Shown here one piece after another: positions 10,801-25,800 of a stretch of DNA of 64,000 bases. Position 1 is the stretch's first letter. Every line of letters begins with the position of its first letter. Source of the stretch: Dicaeum eximium (taxonomy: Eukaryota; Chordata; Aves; Passeriformes; Dicaeidae); assembly GCA_013396995.1 (NCBI GenBank), contig VWZP01006030.1:1-64000 (forward strand). Direction: 5' to 3'. The position numbers and the translations under genes are program-made. A model generated the notes under the pieces. The model made no database searches and was not told the DNA's origin. It was given only the letters and a program-made list of their open reading frames with translations.

Positions 10801-13800
10801 TTTATAGGCTAATTAAAGCTGGGCTAACCTAAAGAGAGCAATACATCACCTTACCTGGAGTATAAAGCAAGACATCTATTGCCTGTGGAAATGTCTCACC
10901 AGCTGAGGGGTTGATCTTGTGCTTTAGTGTCTCTGAAGTTGTTTTGGGGACCATCATAGGCACTAAAATAGATTTTTAGAACGTAATGAAGCGCACATTT
11001 AAGCCTGAAATAGAACTACAATTCTTATGAGATAGCAATTCTATATCATTCATTCACATTTATCACTTTTCTTTCCCTCTAGCTTAGCTGAGAGCCCAAA
11101 CACCATTTGTATGAATTCTGGTAGCGGAGAAATCCACCACCCAAGGAGTCTAAAAAACCAAGACAAAACCACAGCATCCAAGATGGAGACAGAAGCAAAA
11201 GCACAGAGACAGAAGCAAAAACAAACAAACAAACAAAGAACAAAACCCAAAACAAAACAAAAAAGAACAAGCCCTAAACTTTCTGCTTGCTACTAAATAA
11301 ATTGCATTTATGAAAGTGCAATCAGGCTAATGTCTTTTTGTATTTCTACACATAACCAGTTTGAAAAACAGAACACACACTGAAAGAGCAGAAAGAGGTG
11401 ATGCACCACCAACAGGCTTTGTAGCATTGCTATGACTGACCTTCATTTTTCATCCTGTCAAAAAAAGACAGTTTAGAGGCTGCATAGATGCTTTTGGAGG
11501 ACTGCAGGGCACCAACCACAGCATCCATCAGGAGCACGTTTGTCAGTGCTTGCTGGATATACTGAGGATCCTAAAGACAGAAGTCTTACTGTAGTTGATC
11601 TATTGCTCATTATTCTTGAAAGACACCATGCTCAAAATCACAACACACATTGTGCCATGCTTAGCACAAGCACCAGGCAGCTGCTGCCCTGCAGCACAAT
11701 TCCTGCCACTGGCTGTCAGATCCCACTCTCACATCCCATGTTCCAAACCAGGTCTTGGAGCAGGGAGTCAGAAGCCAGTGTTAATAGAGGAATACTTCAG
11801 GTCTGACACAACCTTGATACAGGAGGTGCAAACAAAACCATGTGAAAAGATACAGCAGACATAGGATGGATACCCATTTCCAAGCTGGATCTTTCTTCAT
11901 GGGAGAGAAGAACCATGAAATTCTAAGATTAGTGCATGAGTTATTTAGAACAGAAACAGAAAGCATATTCTTCATATTATTTGGTTACCAATTCCCATAT
12001 TTATACCTTGTGATCATATGCCATTTGCTTTCCAGCCCACATTTCTTTCACTATCAGGTACCAGAGATCACACTCAGTTTTAAGGTTGGCTTCAAAGACT
12101 TCTTTTTTAGATAATGTTTTAATCCTCAGAGTAGGTAATCTCAAAAGAAGGAAAGATACAGTTGTGCTCTTAACATCCTGGAAAGTTACAGAAAAGAGAA
12201 AAACAGGGAGAATGTACCCAAATAACAGATAAGATTCAGCATTCAGCCCACAGGGCAGCTTTGTCTAATTACAGCTAATTATTTCAGTTGTCCATACACA
12301 CCATGAAGCAGAGCTGGATTTACAAAAATAAGTTTAAACATCATCATACAGCCCTGGCTCCACAGTGGATATAAGCTGACCCACTGATACCTCAGTCACA
12401 TGAGCACATTTAATGCTCATGTTATGAAACTTATCTGCTCCATATCCTATGTGCTGCACTCTGCACATTTCTCTGATAACCTGAGGTTATAACCTCTTGA
12501 TTTACAGTCATTAAATTTTTGGTCCAAACCCTCAGAATTTTACCTAATCACTCACGTAGTGACTTCAGCACTGTTTCCTACTCTCCTTACTGAAACTTTA
12601 TGTTGAGAGCCAGCTCATTCTGAAGAATGGGACACAACCTATATCCACAGGCATGCCAGAGGAGAAGAAGTTGATGCTCACCTCTATGTCCCTGAAAGCA
12701 GCAATGGGGACATAGCCAGGATAGCCTCCTTCAGTCAGCAGGAACAAGCGCTTCTGGGTCAGAGCTATTTTCCCTACACCATAGGTGGTTTTAACTGAGC
12801 AGGATAACTTGTAGACACATTCATCTTTATCTAGATGCTCGATTACTGCTGGTGGCAGATTCACCTCTTGAGCTTCTGCTTCAGTTTCTTTCCAGTAGTT
12901 GTAGAAATCTCTGAATGTTTCAGGATCAATTTGTTTCTGTTGTCCTAAAAATTTTTTTAAACCCCTTTAGTGTGAGAAACTATTACACAGATTTGTACAG
13001 GAAGATGGGTTTAGAAAGACAGTAACTGTCAAATTGTGCCTCTTTATTGTGCATATAATTACAGACATTCTAGGCACATGTCCCCATCCGAAGGTTATCT
13101 CAAGCACTACCCTGAGATATCCCCCCCAAAAGGTACAACCACCCCTCACTGAGTAAATGTGTGACTGAAGTCACTCCAGTTCCACCTAAATGTAAAGGAA
13201 GAGTATAAAAGTGAATTAAGAATGGGGAGAAGTTAGAGAAGACTCCATATAAATTCTGGGATCAGTCAACAGGCTGAACACCTGTCTTCTCCCCCATAGG
13301 ATCACCTGCTGGGTAAGAATCATACTCTAGGCACACTGAATTATTATTTCAAGCTTGCTCTTACTGGGGATTAGAGCTTGTCCACATAAAGCTTTGAATT
13401 AATATATTGCTTTAAATGTATTTTTGCAGTCAAATATTACAACCAGCAATTCTCAAACTTTCACCTCTAATAGTTTTACTAATAGAGAGTGTTCTTTAAG
13501 CTGTGAATGTGAGTCCTGCAAGGGTGTTGGCAGTAGCTGGTAGTGGGTAAAGGACACCCAGGGGGGTCTCTCTGTTTGGCAGGTGACCCTGGACAAGTGA
13601 GTGGAACCTTTCTCCATGCAGCAGCTGCTCAGTGAAGGGTCTCCATAATGGAACACTGACAGACTGGTCAGGCACAAAGGGCTCAGCTCTTCCAGGGCAC
13701 TGACACACCAACCAACACTAAGAGTTTGAGTAAATCTTCCTTTTTCATGTGACAAATAATAATCAAAAAACCCCCAACAACCTTATACTCACCTACTGTC

Positions 13801-16800
13801 AGGGCATCGAATAACCGGTGGATAGTGTCTACATCCCTGACAATCCCAGACTCCTGAATTCTCTTCACAAAATCATCAAGCTGCATGTGTGTTTTTGGCA
13901 ATTTGAAATTTTTTACGCGGTCATCTATTTTCAGAACTTCCCTCTGTTTTTCCATCACTCGACTTATCAGCCTCTTGAGCTCAGGTTTGTGGTCTGCCTG
14001 CGAGCGCTCCGAGCGAGGCAGGCTCTCTACTATTTTTCTTACAAGATCAGTAGGGAAAATTCTTAAGTCTGTTTTTTCTAGGTTCTGAAAGTCAGAAAGT
14101 GCATTTAGTAGTTTCCCTTGCATCAAGCTAACAAGGCCCCGGAGGTAGAAGTACCTTGCCAGCAACACTGAGTTCTCGGGGGGTAAGGCACTGATAGCTT
14201 TGCTGAGGTGGTTGAAGAAGTCTGTGTAGTAGGAGTGAACACCCTGGAACGTCACAGGAAAGTGAATTTCAGGGATTTTGAACCTGGTGATGGATTTGGA
14301 GGGCATTCTCACAGCTAGAAACAAACACCAAGAGAGTACATTGATCAGGGAAAGGAGTAGAAGTGTAAATATCTTCACAACCAGCAATACTACAAACAAC
14401 AAACAGAATCCCCATCACAGCAACAAGCAATTATAAGAAGCAAGAAGGATTACAGCAGTGCTAGGGACACACATACATTTCTGTATCCATCACCCCTATT
14501 ATGAGAATATTCCCTAATCAGGTAACATCAATTTTGGAAAAGTTAAAAAAAGGAAAAAGAAACCCTCATGGAGTTCTTTCTAAACAGTGATAAGCTTAAG
14601 CCTGTGTTTAAATTAAAGGTAGTAGAGAACTGGACATAAGGTAGGTGAGGACTCAGGAATCAATTCTCCAATATCAATCCCACTGGGACCAATCACTCTT
14701 TTGTGGTCCAGCAAAACTTAGAGCAGGCTACAGACAGACTTCCCAGGCAAGGGGAAGCACAAACAGGCCCCAGCTCAAGGTGACTCAGCCCATCATTTCT
14801 TCCCAGCAGCTGACAGTGTTTCTGTGACAACATCTCAGTAATGTCACCCCAAAAGACAACAGAAGTGTCTTGTCCATCACTGTCTCCCCTTACCAAGACC
14901 TGTTTCCACTTGTCGAAGTGAGGAGTTCCTGGTGGGTCCCTCTGGAAGTTTGATGTCCTGCAGGTTGGGCATGCTGATCACCATGCGCCGGCGGGCCTTG
15001 CGCTCCGTGCTGATTAGCCTGGAAAACATTTCCTCTATAGTCAGCCTTCTGGGGATGGGAAACATCAAACCTAGCCTGAGGAGAATAAAACCAACACATT
15101 ACTAGTTTCAGAACTCAGTACACACTAAATTACTGCCTGTTTTTTTTTCTTTTTTGTGTAATAGTATTAAATCTACAATTTCAACAACCATCTGTTCATG
15201 TAATCCTTTTACAATAATCATAATTAAATGAGTTAACAAATAATCATAATCTTATTTATAGATAACCTGATCTCATACCAATAGAGTAAAAGGGTCATTT
15301 ATCACTGATACCAACAGAAGATCCAAAACCAGAATAAGAAATGAGAAAACTCTACCTGTCCTCTTCAGACTGGGTACTCAAATCAAGCCGAGCAAAAGCA
15401 TCCATCTTTCTGTTCAGACGAGCTTTAAGGAAAGAGTGAAACATGTAGGTCTCTAAAACCTGTGAGATACAAAGAAGTTAACTGTGGATCATTCATAAAT
15501 TTACGTTTTTATTAGCATGTCTTGCTCATTTTTAATGCCTTTACATATGCAAAACTGAGACCTTCCAATTCAGCAATCACAAAAATAAAGATTGAAAGCT
15601 TCAAGAGAAAACTGATGAATGTCCCCATTCACCTTCTGGACTTTGATGATACTTGCTTAGTAGCAAACAGTAATCTCAAACTGCCCTCCAAGAGGTGAAA
15701 CCAAACAAAAATCAGAAATACTGAGCAAAACAGAGCGACAAGTCTGTTACTATATTTTCTATTTAAACCAAGTACTGATAATACTGTCTATGATTTGAAA
15801 TAAGAATTTGGGGGCACTCTAAATTAACATTATGTCATCATACTGAGAAGACAAGTGAATCCTCTTTTCTTCTGGTAACCCCCAAAATTGTTCCCTGCTC
15901 AGATAATTACTGTGGTGTCATCCAGAAATAACTTCTAAAAGTTCAAATTGCTACTTTTAGGATAGAGGACACAACAAAAAATGCCAGGTGTGAATAAAAA
16001 AATGAGGGAAAGCCACCACCTCTCATCACTGCAGTTAAACAAGGTGAAATCTGGGATTTGAGGCAATATATCTATTATATAAATGTTCAAATATCTATTA
16101 TATAGATGTTCAAATGCCTCTTACTAATCCACTTGCAATGAACAATGTAAAACAGCATCTCCAAAAGCAGTAGGATTCCTAATTTCCAGTATTCCTCCAG
16201 TAGGTGGCATATTTTGCTAGCAATTGTATGTCCAGGAGATTCCAAATTTTAGTCCTTTCTAATGGATTTTTTTGAGTTTTCTTAATATAATTCCAGACAC
16301 CACTAGTAACTATTCCGTAGTGTGTTATTTTCTAAGATTCACTTGAAAGCAAACCTGCCACTTTGCTATTTGGTATTTAAGTGAGTCAGCTGCTCAAAGC
16401 TCTTCTTAAATATGTACATCTGAGTTTTAACTAATATTAAAGTTCAATTCATAAAAAGTTCAATTCATTGCCACCATTTAATTTATAGCACTAAAAATTG
16501 CTGCTGAAAATGTTTTAATTATTTCTAATTATCTGAAATCCTGGTTAAAAGATTTCCAATCAATTTCTCTCATAAGGATATATTAAGAGGTTCTTTTTAG
16601 TATTTCCTTTTGGTCTGTTTGTTTTTAAGAATGTTTGCACATTGTAACACCATTCCATTATTTGAAGCTTTATCCAATAAATGCTATTTCTCATGTAGGA
16701 TTCATCACTTTGTCACCTTTAAATTTCCAGATATTGGCATTAATCCTAAAATACAGATTTATTAATAGCAGATAATCATAGCACTGAGTTTACCTTTTTG

Positions 16801-19800
16801 TAGAATGGCTGGTCTCCAATTGCCCTTGTTTTCAGAAATTTTTCACTGTTAAACACTCTGTGTTCATAATTTAGATGGTCTTTTACCTCCCTGGAGACAA
16901 AAATAAACAAATAGATAAATCTGCTAGGAGATTTGTAAGCAAGTCATACTTTTGCAATAGCAGCAGCCCACTGGTACTACCAGAAATATGCTGCAGCATC
17001 AGAAGACAAAATAGAAATGTACTGCAGTATTGCAGTATCAGAAAGCAAACTCAGTTTTAATTAGCAAGTCTATGTTACTGAATCATAGAAAAAAGAATTT
17101 AAATTCTTACAAGTAAAGTAGCCTATCTGCTGCCAAACTCACATACACTCTAAGATTTAGTAAACCATGAAGGAGAATCTGAGTAAATCATGACTTAGGC
17201 TCCAATCCTGGAATTCCATTTACATACACAGCTCCTGAATCACACACAACCCATTGGAGCACAAAAGACAAGTGCACCTATCATGGGGAATTCAAAAAAT
17301 GTGACCTGACCTCACACTGTCCCATCACATTGCACCTATAACAGGCACCTGAAAAACAGAGTTCTTACTACATCTTGTTAACAGTTTATCCAACCATATG
17401 GGGTCAGGAAAAAGTATGATCAATAAAAGTATATAGTTCTATATAGTTTTATAATTTAGCACTGTCTGCTTTAAACATGGAACCTCCACATACACAAAAT
17501 CACTACAATGCTTTGCTGAAGACACAACAACTGGCAGCACAACTACATTGGAGAGTTACTTCCCTTCACTCCTGGATGCTGGTAGAGTTAGAAGATAGAA
17601 GAAACAAGGCTGAAAAAAAGAACAAAAAAAAGGTTTGAAGGAAAGGAGAAAGAAAGCAAAAGAATCAACCCCTTGTGATACATATTATCTCTAGGAGAGC
17701 AAAGCATCTGTTCATTTTTTGCAGCCAAATGTTTAGTGCAGTAAAGAGTTCAAGCTGTTATGAGCAAAAATGCATTTCTCCTCCTCTTTGTCTGGAATTA
17801 TTGTTGCCAAACACCGAAATCCACAAAATCCCACTGTGGAAATAAATGCATTTCAGTTTCCATAATCAGCTATCTGTAAAGGCTGTTCTGTTCCCCACAC
17901 CCAGCAGCTACTGTCCTTCTTGGAGGGTCCAGACACCTGCAGGAACACTCCTTAAGCTGATCCAATAACAGACACCTGTTATTTGGGCTCTGTACATTAA
18001 CCCAGCACCTTCTGACTGTAAATGTCAAGGAGAATTCTCGTGAGCAATTCAGTAGCTGATCCAAAGGGAAGAACAACCTCCAGCAAGAGGCCACATCATT
18101 GTTAAAGTGCCAGTCCCAAATACAGCCAATACCCTACATTTCTCACCATAAATACCCTGATTAGAAAGGAACCTACAAGGATCACTGAGTTCAGCTCCTG
18201 GCCAATTGTCCCTTCTTGTGCCATCACTTTGTCCTTGAGCTTAAACAGCTCCTCTCTCCATTCTCAGGTGTTGCACTCTTCAGGTATCTCATCCATTCTC
18301 AGTCCAAACATACCCAGGTGTTCTGAACTCTTGTTCCTGCTTTCAGCTCTTCCACCCTGTCCTAGTTTGAATTCATGTGCCTCTAACAAGAGTGACCAAA
18401 ACTTGACTGATATCCTTGCTGCGCCCTAAGCTTTTCCAAGGACTGCACTTCTCTTTCTGAAATCTTCCTACAAAAGACAAGCTCAAAATCAGAAGAGTTT
18501 TATCTAAGATATTCTAGAAATGTATATATACATCACAATATCAACGACTCATATTCCATCAGGCTACAGGACCTCCTTCTCATATTCCCTAACAAAACCT
18601 AAGCTTTACAAAATATCTAGAAAGTAAGACAAAATGAGAATATTTTCACTGATGCTTGAAGTGTCTTAACCAGTACTACATGCTCTTATGATAGAAAATA
18701 CTACACCCACTTACCTGAAGATATTAACAATTAACTGTAACATGGTTTGCTGCACATCCATGTTCAGTTTCTGCTGCCAAGACCTCCTGCGGGTTTGGAG
18801 CTCACCAAGCTCTGTGCTGGCTCGGAGATGGCAGAGCTCCAGATCAAAGTGCAGCTGCAGACCCTCCACCCTACACACAGAAGAAAACTATTAACTTACA
18901 TCTTAACACCAACAGTTTTTTCCTACCTTAAAAAAAAAAGTCATTTAGGCCCATGCCTCTTACAGCTAGAGAAGTGCAATATTGATTTACAAGTGCTGAC
19001 AAGTTAACAAGATTCCAGGGAGCCCTACTCAATTAAATCACAGTGTACTCAGTATTCTTTGTAAAGGTCAGAGAATAATCTGTATCAATAATAAAAAAGA
19101 AACAAGCATTCCAGTTGTTGCAAAATAATTTGGTGATTATGATGGCTTAAAGCCACTTCTATACTAATTAACTGAAAATTTCAATTTGTCCTTTTTAAAA
19201 ATACAGTGGGGTTTATATGAATGAAATAATACAATAACAATAAATAATACAAAATAAAAAACTTGGAGCATCAAGCATGATGTATGCACTAAGATAAACA
19301 CATCTTCAAGATCTTGTCACCTTTTTATGAAAGTTTCTGCTGCTTGTGCTGGAACATCTGGAATTTCAAGGTCCTCTTCAACCATTTTTGAATGTGAAAT
19401 ATCTCCATTATCTATATTAATTAGAATTAAATCTTCACCTTCCTTTTAACAAAAGAAAACAGAATGATTGTACGTAAATTTATATTGTAAAAATACTTAC
19501 TTCTGATTTACATACTCCTCAGATAACTAATTTCATCAAGGAGGCAAACCAGAAAAAGACTGAAATTTTTTCCACAGGTAGAAAACCGTATGGATAACTA
19601 AACAATTAGATTCAAGAAAAATAAATGCAATTGCCTTAACAGATGTTAATCCCAGTACATAAACACTTAGTAATCTAATATGGTCTAATATGGAAGGAGA
19701 AAAAATCATGAGTGGTAATGATGTAAAACATACCATGCTCACTTCATCAAAATGATCAATATGACATCCCATGAGGAAAGACGTTGGAGCCATCACAAAA

Positions 19801-22800
19801 TCCAGCATTTGCCGGGACAGAATGGGCACAAAAGTGTGCTGCCACTGAAGAGGATGAAGGTACAACATAAAGCATTCAGCAATGAGTGTCAGCAGAGCCC
19901 AGTCAGCAGAGAAGAAAACAATTCTCTGCTCAGTCAAAATACAGGTCATAATCTGGAAAAGAAACCCAGAATGTTAAATATTTGCAAAGAGGTATCTAGA
20001 ACACACTAGAAATGCAAATATTTCATCTGTTTGAGAGAGTCAACCTCAAAATTCTCATTTTTATTAGCTACCTTACAGATTTATAAAATGAAATCATGTC
20101 CATTTCAAGATGCATCAGCTGCACCATTTAGGATTTGAGATACTTTTATTCATAACATACACGTGTGGGCAAAACCCAAAAAAAATAAGGCAGAACTGCC
20201 AACTCTCATGATTGAGGAGGTTTCTTAGAGAAAGTGGCTCAGATAATACTGATGACCTTAAACAACCTAATTTAACTTCACAGCTGGCCTTTGAGCAGGG
20301 AATTGGATCAGGAAACCTACAAAGGGGCACTCCAGCTAATATTATTGTAAGATTCTGTGAAGCACTAAAAAGAATTATTTGCACATAAATTTTTCTATTT
20401 TGTATTTCCACACCATTTCCACCTTATTTGTATGAGAGTGCCAATTGTCATCAATCCTTCTCACAGGCCCCTTTCTTAAATATGAAAAAAAAATATTATA
20501 AATCTTGTAGAGATGCATGTAGTGAAAATTCAAAATAAAATCTGCCAATTGGTTTGGGTAGTTACATATTAAAATATATTCTTAAGAAATTTAGCACCTA
20601 TTTCTAGACCACAGCAAAGAAATGTAATATCCCTTAATCTGGTCTATCAACAACAAAATATCTTAAGTATTGTTTATTTTAGTGCCATAGCTCTAATATT
20701 CAGAACTAAGACTATTCTGAATTCTTGGGTTTATAAGGTTTTTGTGAGTAAATAAAAATCTTGAATTTTTTTTCTTAATCTCTGAAACACTTAAAAGTAT
20801 GAGTTAGTTTTACCTGCAGCACCTGCTCTGGCTTGAAACACAGCAATGGAAGATGGAGATCCAAGTCAATAATTGGACTATCCGGATCCTCTCGTGAAGG
20901 AATTATTATTTGAAGTGGTTTCATATGAAATACCTGTAATAACAGATGGTTTCTGTTTACTCCTTAATGAAAATGTTCCCACAGCACATTTAATTCAGGA
21001 TTTTAGTTCCAACTACAAAATACTAACTTTAATTAACAGCAAGAAGACAGGTATTTGCATACTGCAGGAAAGTAAAATAAAAAGAGAGGGAAATATTAAA
21101 AGATGTAATAAGTAGTTTGAAAGATTAATATGAACTTGTCTCCTCTCATTCTCATAGGGTGATTGGCTAGTAAATTTTTTTAAAAACATCTTTTAACAGA
21201 ATTAAACTCACTTTATTATAAGCATAACAACATAATTGAATTTATATTTGTAGATACAACTGAGAAATCAAAACTATTGATAAAATTCATACAGAAAACA
21301 AAAAATATGAACAAAAGTAAGCATAGGTTGTCATGCTAAGAAAACAAAACAAGCCAAAAGGAACAAGGTCTCTCTGTTTCAGATACTTCAGCTGAAATCT
21401 CTGGGGGTCAGGTCCTGCACATGCTGCATATTTCAGCACTCACAGCTGGTTTAGCCAATCACTCAGATATTTTCCAGCTATGCTATTTTTCCTCCCCTCC
21501 TAACCCTTCATCCCAGGGTCAAGGAAAGCAGCTAAGGGGAGAAGCCCTTGGCTGAAGTTCTGCTTCCCTAGATGCCACTGCAGTAGATAACAGAGTGTAC
21601 GCTGAAATCACTGACCCAGCTGACATCTGGCCTGACTCAAGAAGGGTCAGAAAGGAACAAATACACAGCACTGAATACAAATGTTGATGGGAGTTTCCCC
21701 TCTCAGCTTGGTCTTATTCAGGCAGCAGCCAACTCAACATTTCATCCCCTGCACACTGCTCTGCTGCTCCCAGACCTGCCCAGGCATCATGTCAGACCAC
21801 AAATAGTTGGCATGAGTCAAAGCCTTGCCAGAGGAGTATTGAAAACTAAAGAACATGACTGGTATGCCAGCACTGCAGCCTGGACCCTGGTCACACTGTT
21901 ATTTTCTCTGCTAATAATGCATAGCCTGATTTTAAAGCACAGGTATTGACATCAGTTTCACATCACCAAGTAATCTCTGACCTGACACTCATGAATGTCA
22001 CCCAGTTTATTGAAAAACAGCATCTTAGTATCTTAGCAGACATAATGTTAAAATAATTATGAAATTCAGGAGGAATAATTACCAAGTGGAGTGGTCCTGG
22101 TGGCGGGCTGGGGATTAAAAACAGTTTTGCTGCAAATTCTTTTATGTGGTTCTCAACATCTAAATCCCTCAAAGGTCGTAGCTGCACTAGTAAGCTGTAA
22201 TTAAATTGTAGGAAATTACTTATCAATAGTTACATGCAAACACAAAAAATTATTTCTGCTGATAATCTTGAAAAAATTATTAGGAGTAATGAAGCTATTA
22301 TTTCAGCTAATTAATTTCTAATTTATTAGCTACTTGAGCAGCTTCATTAAATTTTAATGATACTTCTCTGTAAGAAGCAAAGTTTTTTTGTATTCCCATG
22401 CATAAAACACTGCTGCATTACATTCATCAGAGGACACAGCACAGTGGTTTGATGACCAAAGGAAACCACATGTGAGGTGAGATGGTGAGATGTAGCTACA
22501 GCAAGTGTCTTCTAGAGACTGCTTGAGGAACCAACACCCACAGCTGCAACCCTGCCTTGGTGTTCCCCCCATCCCAAGCATCAGACACCAGCTCTGAGAT
22601 GGAAAAGAGCACCAGAGGAAAAGAGAGGTTGTAGACCCGAGTTTGACTGCAGAGGAATGTGAATCAAGAGCCATATTTAGCATAAGGCTTAGGCCTGTAT
22701 GGACACTGCTCTTTGCTGCCATTCCTGCCCACACAAAAAATAAGAACATTTGTGCAAACCTGCCAAATGTTTCTGTTTTGAAACTGTATTACCCTAACAA

Positions 22801-25800
22801 AGGTCACACGGTTTATATTATACACCAAATAAATTCTGGAACATTTAAACATACTCACAATCAAGACTAAAAACTACTAACTCCCAGAGCATTTCTGAAA
22901 TATAACAATTACCAAGTTAGATATTTGTGGTCACAAAGGGCATTGTGTTCAATTGAAGGTTCACTTGCATGCTCATAGCAAAACCCCAAATATTTACAAA
23001 ATCAGAAACCTAGGCCTGGCAAATCTATATATACAGAAACTAGGAACTGAATATGGTTGTCTTCTCCCTGGAGGTTTTACTTCAGTTTGCAGTTTTACTG
23101 GTTTCCTGCACAAGAACACTTGCTCTTCAGGAAGGAAGCAACTGAATAGGTCAAGAGATACATAAGGATCCAGGACTGTATTTGTGTACAGCAGTTAGAT
23201 TCCAGGAAAAAAACATATTCTGTCATATATTACTGCACTTTCATATGAAATATTTTAATTCACTATTTTCCTATTTGAAGAAAGCCCTGGGTTGTTACAT
23301 ACATATTCCCAAGAAGTCCATCAGCTCTTCAGGGGTGCAGAGAAAGGGGAATTGAAGAATTATCAAAGAAAACCAGACAGCAGAACCATCCAACCAACCA
23401 TTTACACAAATACTCTGTCACACTTAGTGATGCCTCAGATTTGGCTCAACAGAGTAAGCAGACCTGTCTTTTTTTTTTTCTTTCCTTTAGACAAAAAGCT
23501 CTTATCAAGACATCGAGTAAACGTCACAACAGAAACAAGAGGACAGAGAAAGCAGCAGATGTACAGAGTGGACAGTCAGAGCTCCCTAATCAGGACATGG
23601 TGCCCCACTAATGCAGCCTAACAGCAGCTGACAGCTCTGCACTGCAAACGTCTGCAGAAATAAATGAAGTAATCTCTGAAACACTCAAGTGGAGAGCTAA
23701 GGAGTTTATGAACCTTTCATTACTGCTATTAACTGTCCACAGACAGGTGTTTCAGAAAGCAAGAGCAGCTCAGAATAGGCTCTTTGTACTGCCTCAGTGC
23801 TGGGAGCTATTTGCACACTCCCACCTTTTCTCGAGGCAGCTGAAAGGATGAATACACAGGTTGGAAGACTTACTGTTTGAATGGAGCCTATTCATCCATC
23901 CAAGACAGGAGTTCATCCAGGAGATTACTGCCAGGAATATTTCACTTTTCATGCGGTATAAGAGACTGAGGTAATACTACATGTGCAAAGCGCCAAAACC
24001 TCTCAAGTTAAACTGAACCTTTTCAAAAAATGCAGAACAACCCAACAGCCAATTCACGGCTGTGAAACTGTTTAGGTGCACATCTGCTTGCTTTGGAGAA
24101 AGGCAGACACCCCACACAAAATGTTCTGGATTTGGAAGCCCTGCGTGCTAGCAATATGGAAATTAGTTATAAAATTAATGGCACAGAATACAAAGACCTT
24201 CATTACTATGGTGACAGCTTGCAGATTCCCTTGCAGTTCAAAGCACCTACATGGATTCATAGCTTGATGTTGCCTGTGCATCTCAGCTTGGTTCAGTTTT
24301 AAGTTGTGATTTCTACTCTGCCACTTGAAAAAATTTAGGAACCGAGATCTTATCTAGAAAGAGTTATGTAAAAAAATACTTTTGATGATTGTTCTGACTG
24401 AAAACAAGTACCACCTCACCTATAAGCAATTCTGTGCACCTCAGTACTGAAGAAAATAATCTCTGCACAGAATTCTGGAGGCAAAAGAAACCTTTTGCTG
24501 CAAAAAACCATCCTGAATGGAAGCAGAACTTCTTTAAATGCTACTTCAACACCAGATCTTCAGGAGCAGCAGCATTATTGCACTAGGTATCACAATGAAA
24601 GGGCTACACACTAGAAATAGGTGGTTTGAGGTCCACCAGCAAGTGCTTTCAGAACTCCTGACTGGAGAATGATTAACCAGTTGAAGCATCCTGCAAAACA
24701 CCTCTACAGCATACCAAAGATACAAGTGTGCTGTTGAAGGTGATATTATTTGTTAAGTATAAGAGGCACTGCTACCAGAGTACATTCAAGCAATGAAAAC
24801 ACTTAATTAGATTATTAACCCATTGGTCACCTGATGGCACACAGTAACTCCTTTTCTGGTTTACAGAAATACAATGTCAGTGCTTTGTAATGTCCCAAAA
24901 AGTCAGAACATCTCCAGCTGTACACGGCACTACACTCAAAATATCTCAAAATATCAGAGGTCTTAGCTGCAATTGTTTATGCTGCATTCAGAACAGCCAC
25001 ACACCCCAGCAGCTGTTTCATGCCACATGGAAACATTGCAGTAGTACAACCAAAATAAGGAAAACCAGTACCTCTCCACCCTTTCCCTTACTTCCACCCT
25101 AGTGTACTCTGACACAGTGAAATATTTTTTTCTAAAAAAAGACCAAGACACCAAAACCAGAAGGGTAGGCATTCTGAAACAAGCCATTAAATACTATTAA
25201 GAAAAAGGAGATTTAAAAAAAAATTACAGAATAAAATTTAATGGAAATTTAATCAGTTGAGTTTCCAGTACCATGGGAAATGCCAACACCAAATTCAGCT
25301 CTGTCACTGGCATTCCCCACCCCTCTCCCTCCAGTTACACACACTCCCATCTCACAGATGCAGCAGCAAAAGGGAGAAGAGCTGTGCAGCTATGTGAAAA
25401 ATCCTCTTAAAAAACCAGGACAACACACAAGACTAACATGGAAGGCTGCTGTCCTTTTGAACTTCCCTATAGTTACTCACATATTTACAAATCACTTTAA
25501 GCTCAGATTGTACAGTGCTGATCAATCTGAACTCCTCTCAGAAAGCAGTACAGACTCAAAAGAGAAAAGCCATCTGGGGACATTAATGCTTTAAATAGGT
25601 GCTAAACGTCACTATATGTGATCAAGGCAGAGGTGTTTAATTATAATGTCTAAATAATTATAAAGTTTAAAATACCCACCCAGAGGCAGAAGCAGATCTA
25701 GAGGGTTACCGTCTACTCTAAACAGATACAAGAACTAGAAACACTTTTACAACATCTGGAATTTTCCATGGTGGGCTCTTTTAAAATCCATTTGCCAATT

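Larger units (their letters stand above)
4845..22082 (-). other. remaining long introns in the 3' half of DENND3
   Basis: Introns longer than 1 kb include 4845-7205 (with an antisense CR1 at 5285-5480), 8729-9911 (pyrimidine-biased tract), 15460-16793, 16891-18714 (old CR1-like piece) and 20934-22082. They are otherwise AT-rich unique sequence without exon-like frames that preserve phase. Confidence 0.6.

Noticed and set aside
13683..13792. Continuation of the exon 13 open frame past its end
   Set aside because: A strong GTGAGT donor follows GTAG at 13793, and exon 14 joins in phase. The extra codons are intronic.
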